DNA of 64,000 nucleotides. It comes from Vibrio hepatarius (GTDB lineage Bacteria > Pseudomonadota > Gammaproteobacteria > Enterobacterales > Vibrionaceae). The translations under genes were made by a program, and so were the position numbers. Shown piece by piece: positions 27,650-37,891 of the stretch. The first letter of the stretch is position 1; each line of letters starts with the position of its first letter. Location: the NCBI RefSeq assembly GCF_011806575.1, contig NZ_JAATOO010000014.1, positions 1 to 64,000 of the forward strand, in the 5' to 3' direction. The notes beneath the pieces are model-generated. The model worked only from the letters and a program-made list of their open reading frames with translations, was not told the origin of the DNA and did not search any database.

Positions 27650-28552
27650 TTATTCGGGCGACAAGCCAAACTTTCTTTCATAACGAGGTAGCATACTCTC
27701 GTTGCCTAATAACCCACCCTGATGAATATAAATCAGAGTCTTATGTTGGTTCTCAGGATACCAAGATTGTAGACACTGCCACATCATCGGATCGTAGAGC
27801 AGATCAAATTCTATGTTTGTTTGCTGCTGTAGCTCGTACCACGTCAAATAATCTTGTCGATATAGGTGACCGAAATGGTGTTTGGTCGCGAGTTCGAGGA
27901 TGGTCGGAAAATTGGTTTCGCCCAACTCCGAAAACTGCTGTTCGAGATAATCTTTTCCGCCAACACAAGGACAGGTAATGACCTCAATACCGTGTGGACT
28001 CAGGTGTTTGTGTAAGTAAAGCGCTGTGGTTCCGGTACCGGAAGGGAGAGCAACGGTAAATTGGTTAGCGTTCTCAAACCGCGTCCAAGATAATATCTCC
28101 GTTGCCAGTTGTTTGATTCCAGCTTCGGCATACTGAAAACGTCCACCTTCAGGCACCATTAGGCAATGTTCATCCGGCTGACGAACTTGCTCAATGAACT
28201 CTCGCGGGTGCAGACCTGATTCGCTCACCGCTGTGATTTTAGCGCCCATGTCTAGCGCAGCTCGGTAGTTTCCTTTTGGCGAATCAGCCAGCCATTGCGG
28301 GATGTGGTCGACATAAAACTCAAACGCCCAGCCTTTTATCGCCGCCAAAGCAGACAGTGAATACATTGCGTTGGATTGCACACTGCCATAGCTGATCAGA
28401 ATGTCGATATGCTCAAGGGGCTGCTCAAGCAACGCCATAAACTTACGCGCTTTGTTGCCACTAAAATGGCTGTGCAGTTGGTCGTCCCGCTTTAGATAGA
28501 ATCGGATGTCATCGAACTGGTGTTGGGTAATTGGCGTATCGGCAAGTTTCAT
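27650..28552 (-). CDS. ACC deaminase / D-cysteine desulfhydrase family PLP enzyme
   Basis: This gene encodes 300 residues of a fold-type II PLP protein. The PLP lysine is in FSGNKARKFMALL (near residue 34). YGSVQSNAMYSLSALAA and the phosphate-binding LPSGTGTTALYLHKHL follow. It is shorter than true D-cysteine desulfhydrase (about 330 residues). Substrate specificity (D-cysteine, 1-aminocyclopropane-1-carboxylate or another amino acid) cannot be decided from sequence alone. It is cytoplasmic and the first gene of a two-gene unit with the DUF1496 gene. Confidence 0.8.
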   Translation of the reverse strand: MKLADTPITQHQFDDIRFYLKRDDQLHSHFSGNKARKFMALLEQPLEHIDILISYGSVQSNAMYSLSALAAIKGWAFEFYVDHIPQWLADSPKGNYRAALDMGAKITAVSESGLHPREFIEQVRQPDEHCLMVPEGGRFQYAEAGIKQLATEILSWTRFENANQFTVALPSGTGTTALYLHKHLSPHGIEVITCPCVGGKDYLEQQFSELGETNFPTILELATKHHFGHLYRQDYLTWYELQQQTNIEFDLLYDPMMWQCLQSWYPENQHKTLIYIHQGGLLGNESMLPRYERKFGLSPE

Positions 28553-28642
28553 AACCGCAAAAGCAATAAGGAAATTAGGAAGCGCATTCTAGCGAATAAT
28601 GCAGGTAAAGCCCAATCAAGGTCGCTGCATGAAAAGCGGAAT

Positions 28643-28856
28643 AAAAAAAGCCCAGAGCAATCTGGCTCTGGGCGGATACAAACATAGGAGTTAATAAGAA
28701 AAAGCAGCGTAAATTAGTAGCGCTAGTTAAGATGACAAGTTTGACGGCCTGTAAACTTCGAATGCTCTGCTAACTACAATTAATCAGACTGACACTTTTC
28801 CATTCAGTTCCCTCAATCGTGAAAAAAATTTAAATTTTTTGTTCACTTTCTCTACT
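28643..28856 (-). ncRNA. Candidate small RNA ending at an orphan terminator
   Basis: On the minus strand a strong intrinsic terminator (stem GCCCAGAGC / GCTCTGGGC, 28650-28673, then seven U) ends no gene: the next minus-strand gene starts beyond it. A possible promoter lies about 215 bases upstream: -35 TTGCAG (28885-28890), 16-bp spacer, -10 TAAGAA (28863-28868). The intervening sequence can fold (AAGTTT / AAACTT around 28736-28758) and has only a seven-codon frame. It could instead be a long leader of the PLP-enzyme gene with attenuation. Confidence 0.45.
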
Positions 28857-28870
28857 AAAGGCTTCTTACC

Positions 28871-28883
28871 CTGGTCAGACCAA
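28871..28883. promoter_or_regulatory. FadR-like operator palindrome
   Basis: CTGGTCAGACCAA fits the core of the fatty-acid regulator FadR consensus (CTGGTCNGACCNG). It is about 85 bases before the psrA-like start and falls inside the spacer of the candidate minus-strand sRNA promoter. Confidence 0.55.
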
Positions 28884-28938
28884 TCTGCAAAAATGTGATG
28901 TTAATGGCTTGTTGCTTAAATGTATCGAGTGTATATTT

Positions 28939-28952
28939 CAAACAGGTGTTTA
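28939..28952. promoter_or_regulatory. PsrA-like autoregulatory operator
   Basis: CAAACAGGTGTTTA resembles the pseudomonad PsrA site (CAAAC-N2-4-GTTTG), with one terminal mismatch. It lies 15 bases before the regulator's ATG, a position suited to autorepression. Confidence 0.5.
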
Positions 28953-28967
28953 ATACGAGTGATTAAA

Positions 28968-29594
28968 ATGGCAGGCAGAAACAGTACCAAAGATAAAATT
29001 TTAGATGTCGCCGAGGCACTCTTCGCAGAGCAAGGCTTTAAGGACACGTCACTACGCACGATTACCAGTAAAGCAGGGGTCAACCTTGCGTCGGTCAACT
29101 ACCATTTTGGTGATAAGAAGACGCTCGTGCGTGCTGTGCTTAACCGTTACCTAGAAGCGTTTATGCCCGCGGTGCAAGATTCATTGATCAATCTTAACCT
29201 AAGTGACAACTATAAAATGGAAGACGTGTTTGAATCTTTACGTTCTCCACTGCGTTCATTAAACGAAGTACACCCTAACGGCACGAGCCGCTTTATGTTG
29301 CTGATCGGTCGAGGATATACCGATGTGCAAGGTCATTTGCGCTGGTTTATTACGACGCGCTATCAAGAAACATTGTCTCTCTTCACTCAATCTGTGATGA
29401 AAGCGAATCCCAAATTATCCGAAGAAGAATTGTTCTGGCGTTTGCACTTTACGCTGGGCACCTGTGTTTTCACCATGGCATCGAGCCAAGCTCTGCTTGA
29501 AATAGCAGAAAGCAACTACGGTAAGCAAATGGACGCGAAATCTGTCGTTGATCAACTGATACCGTTCTTGGCAGCAGGCGTCGCTGCAGACTAG
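28968..29594 (+). CDS. psrA: TetR-family fatty-acid regulator, PsrA-like
   Basis: The ATG at 28968 gives 208 residues; an upstream in-frame ATG at 28920 would add sixteen poorly fitting residues and run through the operator. The N-terminal TetR helix-turn-helix is TSLRTITSKAGVNLASVNYHFGDKKTLV. The remainder matches PsrA-type ligand domains (LLIGRGYTDVQGHLRWF). PsrA proteins respond to long-chain fatty acyl ligands and control beta-oxidation genes. The adjacent downstream fadE, 65 bases away, is the expected target. Confidence 0.78.
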   Translation: MAGRNSTKDKILDVAEALFAEQGFKDTSLRTITSKAGVNLASVNYHFGDKKTLVRAVLNRYLEAFMPAVQDSLINLNLSDNYKMEDVFESLRSPLRSLNEVHPNGTSRFMLLIGRGYTDVQGHLRWFITTRYQETLSLFTQSVMKANPKLSEEELFWRLHFTLGTCVFTMASSQALLEIAESNYGKQMDAKSVVDQLIPFLAAGVAAD

Positions 29595-29659
29595 ATTTTA
29601 TATATAAGACTTAAAACAAAAATAAATTGGACCACAACTGTGAACAAAAGGATCTGACT

Positions 29660-31945
29660 ATGAGCTCTCTAAGAAGAAAATGGGTAAGTGACCCAGCTTT
29701 CAAACTGTTTAAAAAGGTGTTGCCACCGTTATCAAGCACCGAGAAAGAAGCAATGGAAGCGGGCAGTGTGTGGTGGGATGGAGAGCTTTTCTCTGGTCGT
29801 CCCGATTTTACCAAGCTACACCATTACCCTAAACCGGCACTAACAGCAGAAGAGCAAGCGTTTATGGATAACGAGCTTGAAACGCTGCTGGCAATGCTGG
29901 ACGACCATAAGATCGTCAAAGAAGACCGTGATTTACCTAAAGATGTGTGGGATTACCTGCGTAAAGAACGTTTCTTCTCACTGATTATCTCAAAAGCGTA
30001 TGGCGGTCGTGAGTTTTCTTCACTAGCGAACTCAACCATCGTTTCACGTATTGCGACTCGTAGTATCAGTACTGCAGTGTCTGTGATGGTGCCAAACTCG
30101 CTTGGTCCGGGTGAGCTTCTTTCACACTACGGCACGCAAGAGCAGAGAGATTACTGGCTACCTCGCTTAGCGGATGGTACCGATATTCCTTGTTTTGCGT
30201 TAACGGGACCAGAAGCGGGCTCTGACGCTGGCGGTATCCCAGATGAAGGTATTGTTTGTTACGGCGAGCACGAAGGTAAAGAAGTCCTTGGTGTGCGAGT
30301 AAGCTGGAACAAGCGTTACATTACGCTAGCGCCAGTAGCAACGGTACTGGGCTTGGCATTCAAGATGTACGACCCAGACGGCTTGATGGGTGACAAGAAA
30401 GACATTGGTATCACCTGTGCGCTTATCCCTGCTGATCATAAAGGTGTGGAGATCGGCGAACGTCATGACCCAATTGGTCTTGCGTTTATGAACGGCCCGA
30501 CGCGCGGTAAAGACGTGTTTATCCCGATGGATTGGCTGATCGGTGGTCAAGAGTATGCTGGTAAAGGCTGGCGTATGCTGGTGGAATGTCTGTCTGCAGG
30601 TCGTGGTATCTCTCTACCGGCACTTGGTACTGCGGTTGGCCACTTAACCTCTCGTACTACGGGTGCTTACTCGTACGTACGTAAGCAATTTGGTATGTCG
30701 ATCGGTAAGTTTGAAGGTGTTGCTGAAGCGTTGGGTCGTATCGGAGGTCTCACTTATCTGCTTGAAGCGACTCGTACACTGACGACCACTTCTCTGGATC
30801 TTAAAGAGAAACCGGGTATTGTGACGGCAATTGCGAAATACCACATGACCGAAATGGCGCGTACGATTTTGAATGATTCGATGGACATCCACTCTGGTCG
30901 TGCAATTCAAGACGGCCCGATGAACTACCTAGCATCGCCGTATCTTGGTATTCCCGTTGCAATCACCGTAGAGGGTGCCAACATCTTAACGCGTAATTTG
31001 ATGATCTTCGGACAAGGCGCGACACGTTGCCACCCTTATGTTTTGAAAGAGATGGAAGCGGCGGCAAATCCAGATGAGAAACAAGGCGCGAAAGAGTTTG
31101 ATAAGCTGCTTTTCAAGCATATCGGCCACGCCACTAAGAACACCTTTGGGGCATTTGGTGCTGCGCTGACAGGCTCTCGCTTTATCAAAGCAGACATGAG
31201 TGGTCCAACTCAGCCTTACTACAAAGAAATGACGCGCTTAAGCCGTGCATTGGCGGTGAGTGCGGATATCGCGATGGCAACACTGGGCGGCGATCTAAAA
31301 CGTAAAGAGATGATCTCGGCAAGACTGGGTGATGCTTTAGCGTATCTTTACATGGCGTCGGCTGCGTTGAAGAAATACGAAGACGAAGGCCGTCAACAGC
31401 AAGACCTCGATTACGTTCACTACGCAGTGCAGCACTGTCTGTACAGCGCAGCGAAATCACTGCAAGAAGCGTTTACCAACTACCCGCAAAAAGCGGTTGG
31501 ACGTTTGCTTAAAGTGCTGATCTTCCCGCTTGGTAACCATTACCAAAAACCGAGCGACAACCTAACGGTGAAGATTGCAGAGAGCTTGATGACACCGGGA
31601 GCGCACCGTGATCGTCTTACCCACCTGTGTTACATCGGTAAAGATGAAAACGACAGCGTAGGGCTGATGGAAAATGCCTTCCTTGCGATGTATGGCGTGA
31701 AGAGTATTGAACGCAAACTGATGAATGCAGCAAAAGAAGGCAAAGTAGCACGTAAAGGGCTGTTAAAAGACCGACTTGCTCAAGCGCTGGAAGCGAATGT
31801 ACTGACGCAGGAAGAAGTCGATAAAGTGTTGGCAGCCGATGAATTGCGCTACAAAGCGATTCAAGTTGACCACTTTAGCCATGATTTCAGTGAAGTAAGG
31901 ACGCATGACCAAGAAGTAAAGCATAAGCTTGATAGCGTGGCTTAG
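29660..31945 (+). CDS. fadE: Acyl-CoA dehydrogenase
   Basis: The ATG at 29660 follows AAAAGGATC; 761 residues (an upstream TTG start is less likely). Length and motifs match FadE-type acyl-CoA dehydrogenases. These include CFALTGPEAGSDAGG (FAD and substrate contact), RYITLAPVATVLGLAF, IQDGPMNYLASPYLG and VEGANILTRNLMIFGQGA. It catalyses the first, FAD-dependent step of fatty-acid beta-oxidation. The N-terminal membrane helices of E. coli FadE are not evident. It sits directly after the psrA-like regulator and probably in the same transcription unit. Confidence 0.9.
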   Translation: MSSLRRKWVSDPAFKLFKKVLPPLSSTEKEAMEAGSVWWDGELFSGRPDFTKLHHYPKPALTAEEQAFMDNELETLLAMLDDHKIVKEDRDLPKDVWDYLRKERFFSLIISKAYGGREFSSLANSTIVSRIATRSISTAVSVMVPNSLGPGELLSHYGTQEQRDYWLPRLADGTDIPCFALTGPEAGSDAGGIPDEGIVCYGEHEGKEVLGVRVSWNKRYITLAPVATVLGLAFKMYDPDGLMGDKKDIGITCALIPADHKGVEIGERHDPIGLAFMNGPTRGKDVFIPMDWLIGGQEYAGKGWRMLVECLSAGRGISLPALGTAVGHLTSRTTGAYSYVRKQFGMSIGKFEGVAEALGRIGGLTYLLEATRTLTTTSLDLKEKPGIVTAIAKYHMTEMARTILNDSMDIHSGRAIQDGPMNYLASPYLGIPVAITVEGANILTRNLMIFGQGATRCHPYVLKEMEAAANPDEKQGAKEFDKLLFKHIGHATKNTFGAFGAALTGSRFIKADMSGPTQPYYKEMTRLSRALAVSADIAMATLGGDLKRKEMISARLGDALAYLYMASAALKKYEDEGRQQQDLDYVHYAVQHCLYSAAKSLQEAFTNYPQKAVGRLLKVLIFPLGNHYQKPSDNLTVKIAESLMTPGAHRDRLTHLCYIGKDENDSVGLMENAFLAMYGVKSIERKLMNAAKEGKVARKGLLKDRLAQALEANVLTQEEVDKVLAADELRYKAIQVDHFSHDFSEVRTHDQEVKHKLDSVA

Positions 31946-31980
31946 TCGCTTAATTGATAAGTTTTGCTATCTTAAACAAC

Positions 31981-32013
31981 AGAAAGGCATCGATTGTGAT
32001 GCCTTTCTTTGTT
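31981..32013 (+). terminator. Terminator of fadE
   Basis: The stem AGAAAGGCATC / GATGCCTTTCT is followed by TTGTTTT. Confidence 0.75.
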
Positions 32014-32136
32014 TTGCTTGAAAAATAGAATCAAAGTCATCCAACCACTTGCATTTTAGTGACATTTTTACAGAAATTAGATGCGAACTGGCGGTGAACC
32101 TTTTATCCTAGCGGGGTTTTGTAAAGGAAGTTGAAT

Positions 32137-33339
32137 ATGATCATCAAACCTAGAATTCGTGGATTTATCTGTACTACAACGCACCCAGTGGGTTGTGAAG
32201 CTAACGTAAAAGAACAAATTGCTTACACAAAAGCACAAGGCCCTATCAAAAACGCTCCTAAGCGCGTTCTTGTTGTTGGTGCATCAAGTGGCTACGGTCT
32301 ATCTTCTCGTATCGCTGCGGCATTTGGTGGCGGTGCTTCAACTATCGGTGTGTTCTTCGAAAAAGAAGGCACTGAAAAGAAACCAGGTACTGCAGGTTTC
32401 TACAACGCAGCGGCATTCGAAAAGCTAGCGCGTGAAGAAGGTCTATACGCTAAGAGCCTAAATGGCGACGCTTTCTCAAACGAAGCGAAACAGAAAACAA
32501 TCGAGCTGATCAAAGAAGACTTAGGTCAGATTGATATGGTGGTTTACTCACTGGCTTCTCCAGTTCGTAAAATGCCAGAGACAGGTGAACTTGTTCGTTC
32601 AGCGCTAAAACCTATCGGTGAAACTTACACGTCAACAGCGGTTGATACCAACAAAGACGTGATCATCGAAGCAAGTGTTGAACCAGCAACAGAAGAAGAG
32701 ATCAAAGACACCGTAACTGTAATGGGCGGTGAAGACTGGGAACTTTGGATCAACGCACTTTCTGAAGCTGGTGTTCTTGCAGAAGGTTGTAAGACAGTAG
32801 CGTACAGCTACATCGGTACTGAACTGACTTGGCCAATCTACTGGGACGGCGCGCTAGGTAAAGCGAAAATGGACCTAGACCGTGCAGCAACGGCGCTTAA
32901 CGAGAAACTTGCAGCGACTGGCGGAAGCGCAAACGTAGCGGTTCTTAAGTCGGTAGTGACTCAGGCAAGCTCTGCGATTCCAGTAATGCCATTGTACATC
33001 GCGATGGTGTTCAAGAAGATGCGTGAAGAAGGCGTTCACGAAGGTTGTATGGAACAAATCTACCGCATGTTTAGCCAGCGTCTATACAAAGAAGACGGTA
33101 GTGCAGCAGAAGTGGACGAGAAAAACCGTCTACGTCTGGATGATTGGGAACTACGCGAAGATATCCAGCAACACTGTCGTGACCTATGGCCACAAATCAC
33201 AACTGAAAACCTAAAAGAACTGACTGATTACGTTGAGTACAAAGAAGAGTTCTTGAAGCTATTTGGCTTCGGTGTTGACGGTGTGGATTATGAAGCAGAC
33301 GTGAACCCAGCAGTAGAAGCAGATTTCATCGCTATCTAA
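32137..33339 (+). CDS. fabV: Trans-2-enoyl-ACP reductase (NADH)
   Basis: The ATG at 32137 (TTG at 32131 rejected) follows AAAGGAAG; 400 residues, the standard FabV length. The N terminus [19 protein letters not shown] is diagnostic. The NADH site is [19 protein letters not shown]. The catalytic Tyr-X8-Lys is in [11 protein letters not shown]. It performs the last reduction of the fatty-acid elongation cycle and is naturally insensitive to triclosan, replacing or supplementing FabI in Vibrio. It is monocistronic, between two strong terminators. Confidence 0.97.
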   Translation: MIIKPRIRGFICTTTHPVGCEANVKEQIAYTKAQGPIKNAPKRVLVVGASSGYGLSSRIAAAFGGGASTIGVFFEKEGTEKKPGTAGFYNAAAFEKLAREEGLYAKSLNGDAFSNEAKQKTIELIKEDLGQIDMVVYSLASPVRKMPETGELVRSALKPIGETYTSTAVDTNKDVIIEASVEPATEEEIKDTVTVMGGEDWELWINALSEAGVLAEGCKTVAYSYIGTELTWPIYWDGALGKAKMDLDRAATALNEKLAATGGSANVAVLKSVVTQASSAIPVMPLYIAMVFKKMREEGVHEGCMEQIYRMFSQRLYKEDGSAAEVDEKNRLRLDDWELREDIQQHCRDLWPQITTENLKELTDYVEYKEEFLKLFGFGVDGVDYEADVNPAVEADFIAI

Positions 33340-33358
33340 TTTGCTTTGACTCTAATGA

Positions 33359-33391
33359 TAAAAAATCCGGTGCATGCACCGGATTTTTTGT
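33359..33391. terminator. Bidirectional terminator between fabV and xthA
   Basis: The palindrome AAAAATCCGGTGCATGCACC... is a nearly perfect inverted repeat with A-run and T-run flanks. It serves both convergent genes. Confidence 0.85.
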
Positions 33392-33418
33392 ATCTAGAAT
33401 CTAGTTGGTTAGCGCGAC

Positions 33419-34225
33419 TTACTGAAACGTTGACCAAATAGGTGCGTGATCAGACGGTTTTTCGATACCACGCAGTTCGTAGTCGATGTCTGACTCAACA
33501 CACTTTGCCGCGAGTTTTGGTGTGGCAAGGATCACGTCGATACGCAGGCCGCGGTTGTCGTCAAAGCCGCGTGAGCGGTAATCAAACCACGAAAAACGAT
33601 CGCTGACTTCTGGATGAATCTGGCGGAAAGTATCGACAAAACCCCAATCCATTAATGTTTTTAGCCATTCACGCTCTTCCGGCTGGAATGAACATTTACC
33701 CGTTTTCAACCAACGCTTACGGTTTGGTTCGCCGATACCGATGTCTGAATCGATCGGGCTAATGTTGATGTCACCCATCACGATCAACTGCTCATCGTTT
33801 GTGTGGTACTCGGTCAAGTAGCCCATTAGATCTTTGTAGAACTGGCGTTTGTATGGGAATTTAGTTTCGTGACTGACGTTATCACCCTGCGGGAAGTAGC
33901 CATTCAATACCGTGACTTTTTCTCCGTTGTCATCTTCAAACGTCGCCATGATCATGCGTTTTTGATGCTCTTCGTTGTCGGTAGGGAAACCTTTCTGGAT
34001 AGAGATTGGCTCTTTCTTGCACAGCATAGCAACACCGTAGTGTGCTTTTTGTCCGTGGAAATAAACTTTATAGCCCATCGCTTCAACGTCTTCGATTGGA
34101 AAAGCTTCATCGTGAACTTTGATCTCTTGAAGGCCGATGACATCTGGTTGATGTTTATCAATCACCGCTTGTAACTGATGCAAACGAGCGCGCAGACCGT
34201 TGATGTTGAACGAGATGACTTTCAT
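33419..34225 (-). CDS. xthA: Exodeoxyribonuclease III
   Basis: 268 residues, the usual length of XthA. Active-site motifs of the exonuclease/endonuclease/phosphatase fold are intact: [23 protein letters not shown] (metal Glu), [12 protein letters not shown] (Asp/Asn) and SDHAPIW (catalytic His) at the C terminus. It is the major apurinic/apyrimidinic endonuclease and a 3'-5' exonuclease of base-excision repair. It is monocistronic, with a 203-base divergent promoter region shared with a chemoreceptor gene. Confidence 0.96.
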   Translation of the reverse strand: MKVISFNINGLRARLHQLQAVIDKHQPDVIGLQEIKVHDEAFPIEDVEAMGYKVYFHGQKAHYGVAMLCKKEPISIQKGFPTDNEEHQKRMIMATFEDDNGEKVTVLNGYFPQGDNVSHETKFPYKRQFYKDLMGYLTEYHTNDEQLIVMGDINISPIDSDIGIGEPNRKRWLKTGKCSFQPEEREWLKTLMDWGFVDTFRQIHPEVSDRFSWFDYRSRGFDDNRGLRIDVILATPKLAAKCVESDIDYELRGIEKPSDHAPIWSTFQ

Positions 34226-34428
34226 CCTAAATCCTTAATTATTCATCATTCTAATTGGCATAGTCGCCGATCCTATCATCTTCTGCCACAACACACTAAA
34301 GCAAACATCATTAACTATATTTGTTAACATTTCCTTAAACTTTAGATTGATAAATGGCCGTGTTGTGTTGTAATAAAAGGCTCATCTAGCGCCATAGGCC
34401 TTATCGAGTTTGCTTAAAAGGATGTAAT

Positions 34429-36546
34429 ATGCGAACCCTTTCAGTTCAGTGGAAAATCACACTCTTAGCGGGTTGCTGCCTGCTTATCACTTCTATCTCG
34501 CTCATTGGTTTCTCGGTCTACAATGCGGTGACCAATCAGAAACAGATCAAAGCGCAAAGCAGCGAATCGGTGATCACCAAGTCCGAACAACTACTAGAAA
34601 CACGTGCGCTGCTCAACGCGACAGAGGTTGCTGAGTATTTAAACGAAGCACTTTATCGCGCGGAAATGCTCGCTTCGAGTGCTGAGTTTCAAAAGAGCAA
34701 TACGGAAGAGAACTTTGGCGATAGCGAAGAGTTAAGGACTGCACTGGATGAAATGGTGCGCAAGGCGGTACTGAACTTTGATTCGATTCAGGGCGCGTAT
34801 CTGGTGTTTGAGCCAGATTTACTCGATGGGGAAGACAGCAACTATGTTGGCGCGAAATATGTAGGCTCTAATGAAACTGGTCGCTTTGCTCCTTACTGGG
34901 TCACCGCTGAAAACGGTGAAAATGTGGTCGCCAACGTACTATCGGAAAAAGACATTAGTGCTGAGGAAAATAGCGAGCGTTTTTTCTGCCCAATCGCTTC
35001 AAGCACTTCTTGTGTAACAACGCCACGCATGCTTAAACAAGGTGACACTCAGTTCCTTGCAACATCGATTTCCGTTCCGGTATTTTCTCAAGGTATTGCG
35101 GTAGGTTTCTTTGGTATCGATTTACGTTTGGACGTACTGAAAGATGTTGTGATTGATTCAGACAAACAGCTATTCTCAGGCAGTGGCAACATCAATATCA
35201 TCAGCTTAGATGGCTCGTTGATTGCTAGTGATGATGCGACTCGCCCGTTGGGTAAGCCTTATGCCAGTGACACGCTGTCAAACAATCAGATTACCGACCT
35301 GTTATTTGGTCAAGGCGTTAAAACGCAGTGGACTGAAAACAATCAGTGGTTGAGTGTATTTGCTCCAATTATTGTCGCAAACCAAACCTGGGGTGTACTG
35401 TTTGATATGCCTCGTGCAAGCGTATTGACTGATGCCAACAAGTTGGATGCAATCATTAGCCAACAAGTGGAAGAAAGCGTGACTACCGAATTGATTGCGG
35501 GGTCATCTTTGGTGTTACTTGGCCTTGCGACCATCGCATTAATGGCGTCTCGTCTGGTGAAACCCATTCGTGAAGTCGTGGCGAGATTAGATGATATTGC
35601 GTCGGGAGAAGGTGATCTAACTCAGCGTCTAGACGTCAAATCACAAGATGAGATCGGTCAATTGGCTGGTGGCTTTAACCTGTTCCTCGATAAGTTACAG
35701 TCAATCATCACCGATGTGGTGGATACGACGTTCCAGATCGGTACTACTACGCAGCAATCTACCGTTGCCGCGCAGCAAACACGTAATAGCAGTGACTCTC
35801 AGTTTAAAGAAGTTGACCTGGTTGCGACGGCATCCGAGGAAATGACTCAGACCGCAAGCTTGGTGGTGCAAAATGCGGAAACTGCAGTGCAAGAAGCGCA
35901 AAAGGCAAATGATGCTGCGTTATCTGGTCAACACGTGATTGAACAGTCTCAGCAGGAAATGCAGCACTTAGTAGAGCGCATGACCGCTGCCGTTCCTGTG
36001 GTAGAAGAATTGGCGAAGAACAATGCCAATATCACTGAAATTCTTTCGGTGATCGAGGGTATCTCCGAGCAAACTAACTTACTTGCACTGAATGCTGCGA
36101 TTGAAGCTGCACGCGCGGGAGAGCAGGGCAGAGGATTTGCGGTGGTTGCTGATGAAGTTCGTAGCCTGGCCAGTGGTACTCAGGAGTCGGTTGGTGAGAT
36201 TCGCCAAGTGATCGAAAGTGTCCAAAAAGGTACTCAGGATGTGGTGGCGGCGATCCAAGATGGTAATGATCTTGCGAATGACTCAGCGCAGCAAGTGGAA
36301 AAAGCGGTTGAAGAGATCCGACGCATTTTCACTGCGATTGAGTCGATCAGTGATATGAACTCGCAGATAGTAAAAGCAGCCGAAGAACAGCAATCCGTGA
36401 GTGCTGAGGTCAATCAAAGCGTGGCTAACATTCGTGACCTTAGTGCCCAGATACTTACTCAAGCTGAAGAGTCGGAATCGGTTAGCAGCCAAATTGGCGA
36501 ACTTTCGCACAAGCAGCAACAATTGGTTAATCAGTTCAAAGTATAA
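34429..36546 (+). CDS. Methyl-accepting chemotaxis protein with dCache sensor
   Basis: This gene encodes 705 residues. TM1 is at about 10-30 and is followed by a periplasmic double-Cache-type region (about 35-345) with [15 protein letters not shown]2 is at about 355-375 ([19 protein letters not shown]), then HAMP ([19 protein letters not shown]). The cytoplasmic signalling hairpin has the highly conserved tip [19 protein letters not shown]. No C-terminal CheR-tethering pentapeptide is present. It senses an external small molecule, probably an amino or organic acid, and feeds CheA. The ligand is not predictable here. Confidence 0.9.
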   Translation: MRTLSVQWKITLLAGCCLLITSISLIGFSVYNAVTNQKQIKAQSSESVITKSEQLLETRALLNATEVAEYLNEALYRAEMLASSAEFQKSNTEENFGDSEELRTALDEMVRKAVLNFDSIQGAYLVFEPDLLDGEDSNYVGAKYVGSNETGRFAPYWVTAENGENVVANVLSEKDISAEENSERFFCPIASSTSCVTTPRMLKQGDTQFLATSISVPVFSQGIAVGFFGIDLRLDVLKDVVIDSDKQLFSGSGNINIISLDGSLIASDDATRPLGKPYASDTLSNNQITDLLFGQGVKTQWTENNQWLSVFAPIIVANQTWGVLFDMPRASVLTDANKLDAIISQQVEESVTTELIAGSSLVLLGLATIALMASRLVKPIREVVARLDDIASGEGDLTQRLDVKSQDEIGQLAGGFNLFLDKLQSIITDVVDTTFQIGTTTQQSTVAAQQTRNSSDSQFKEVDLVATASEEMTQTASLVVQNAETAVQEAQKANDAALSGQHVIEQSQQEMQHLVERMTAAVPVVEELAKNNANITEILSVIEGISEQTNLLALNAAIEAARAGEQGRGFAVVADEVRSLASGTQESVGEIRQVIESVQKGTQDVVAAIQDGNDLANDSAQQVEKAVEEIRRIFTAIESISDMNSQIVKAAEEQQSVSAEVNQSVANIRDLSAQILTQAEESESVSSQIGELSHKQQQLVNQFKV

Positions 36547-36549
36547 AGA

Positions 36550-36575
36550 AAGGCGACCTAGAGTCGCCTTTTTTG
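36550..36575. terminator. Terminator between the chemoreceptor gene and roxA
   Basis: The stem AGGCGAC / GTCGCCT with loop CTAGA and T6 lies between convergent genes. Confidence 0.8.
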
Positions 36576-36596
36576 ATTCTGCTTGGGGCGTAGAGC

Positions 36597-37727
36597 TTAA
36601 TTCAAGTACCAATAGCCTTTATTGAGCAATGTACACAGTAGAGACGTGGCTTCATTGTTTTGGAATTGCGGCAAATTAGTCGTGGTAATTATCTCATGAT
36701 CACACAGCAAGTGACTGAGTTCTGTTGATGCGGCAAAACGTTCACCGTTGATGTAGGCACTGGTCGGTTGTTGCTGATGGTAAAGCGCTCGAACTCCCGA
36801 TACCTTTCTCAAACAGCCACCCTGGTGCAAATGTTCGACCAGTTCTTCGCTTGTATAAGGCTCCTCAGGTTCGACAATATCCAGTTGATGACGAGACTGA
36901 CTTAACATGCTGCCCATAAAGTCGGCGATGTCTTCTTCTGAGCGAAGGGCAGACATCAACATATCGGTTAACTTGGTTAAGTCTTGGCTTTGGATTTCAC
37001 CATGATTGGTTTGCGCCTGTATATCAGGGTTGTGCAGATGAACATCGCCTTTATCGTAGGATAATACGTAGTCAGCAAAGTTGCTCAGTAGCTCTTGCTC
37101 TTTCGGTGAGCGGAAGCCCATCGAGTAGCTCATACTCGGTTCGAGCGTGTTTCCTTCGTGAGGAAAACCCGGTGGAATGTAAAGTATGTCACCAGGTTGC
37201 AGCACTTCGTCAATAATCGCGTCAAAACCTTCGATTTGTCTTAAAGCGCCACCTTGTATCGATTCTTTGTATTGGCCTTTATCGATATCACCAACACGCC
37301 AACGGCGTTTACCGCTACCTTGGATAATGAAGACGTCATATTGGTCGATGTGAGGTCCAACCCCGCCTTCTGGAGCAGAGAAACACACCATTAGATCATC
37401 AAACAACCACTGGGGAAGTTGTTTAAAAGGTTCAACCAATTCGGCCGCACCGAGGTGCCAGTGATTGCACGCCTGAACGATAAGCTGCCAGTGGCTTTCA
37501 TCCAGTGTTTCAAACAGGGATTCCGGGAGAGGTCCGTGCTTCGCTTTCCACTGGCCTCCTTTGTTGGAGACAAATCGAGAATCGATCTCTTCTTCCATTG
37601 CCAACCCAGCGAGTTCATCGGGGCTGATTGGGTCAACAAAGTCGACAAAACCCTGTTTGATAACCGTTGGTTTCTTGTGCCAGTATTCCGCAAGGAATTG
37701 CGCCATATCGAAGTTAAGCTGATACAT
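36597..37727 (-). CDS. roxA: 50S ribosomal protein L16 arginine hydroxylase
   Basis: This gene encodes a 376-residue JmjC-type 2-oxoglutarate/Fe(II) oxygenase (YcfD/RoxA family). The metal triad is visible as HIDQYDVF (His and Asp) and the His in PPGFPHEGNTLEPS. The C-terminal winged-helix/dimerisation part is complete. It hydroxylates an arginine of ribosomal protein L16. It starts three bases after the rsmS stop, and priC lies just upstream, so the three genes form a minus-strand operon. Confidence 0.9.
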   Translation of the reverse strand: MYQLNFDMAQFLAEYWHKKPTVIKQGFVDFVDPISPDELAGLAMEEEIDSRFVSNKGGQWKAKHGPLPESLFETLDESHWQLIVQACNHWHLGAAELVEPFKQLPQWLFDDLMVCFSAPEGGVGPHIDQYDVFIIQGSGKRRWRVGDIDKGQYKESIQGGALRQIEGFDAIIDEVLQPGDILYIPPGFPHEGNTLEPSMSYSMGFRSPKEQELLSNFADYVLSYDKGDVHLHNPDIQAQTNHGEIQSQDLTKLTDMLMSALRSEEDIADFMGSMLSQSRHQLDIVEPEEPYTSEELVEHLHQGGCLRKVSGVRALYHQQQPTSAYINGERFAASTELSHLLCDHEIITTTNLPQFQNNEATSLLCTLLNKGYWYLN

Positions 37728-37729
37728 GC

Positions 37730-37891
37730 TTAATTGCTCTCCAGCTTACGTTCTAAATCGGTCTTAACAATATTGAGCGCTTTGAGCGCGACAAGAGGGT
37801 CGACTTCATTACTTTCTAGTAGATAGATAAGATCAACCGCGAGTTTCACTTCATCTGGTGCTTGTTCCAGTTCTGATTGAGCTGATGACAT
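37730..37891 (-). CDS. rsmS: Small pleiotropic regulator RsmS (YbaM/DUF2496)
   Basis: This 53-residue gene fits exactly between roxA and priC. It reads [20 protein letters not shown] and continues with [20 protein letters not shown] and [10 protein letters not shown]. This matches the YbaM/RsmS family pattern ([12 protein letters not shown] ... ALxIVKxDxxxKL). The ATG is directly adjacent to the priC stop codon (no gap), and the stop is two bases before the roxA start. The family is reported as a small regulator of extracellular enzymes in Pectobacterium; its molecular action is unknown. Confidence 0.85.
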   Translation of the reverse strand: MSSAQSELEQAPDEVKLAVDLIYLLESNEVDPLVALKALNIVKTDLERKLESN

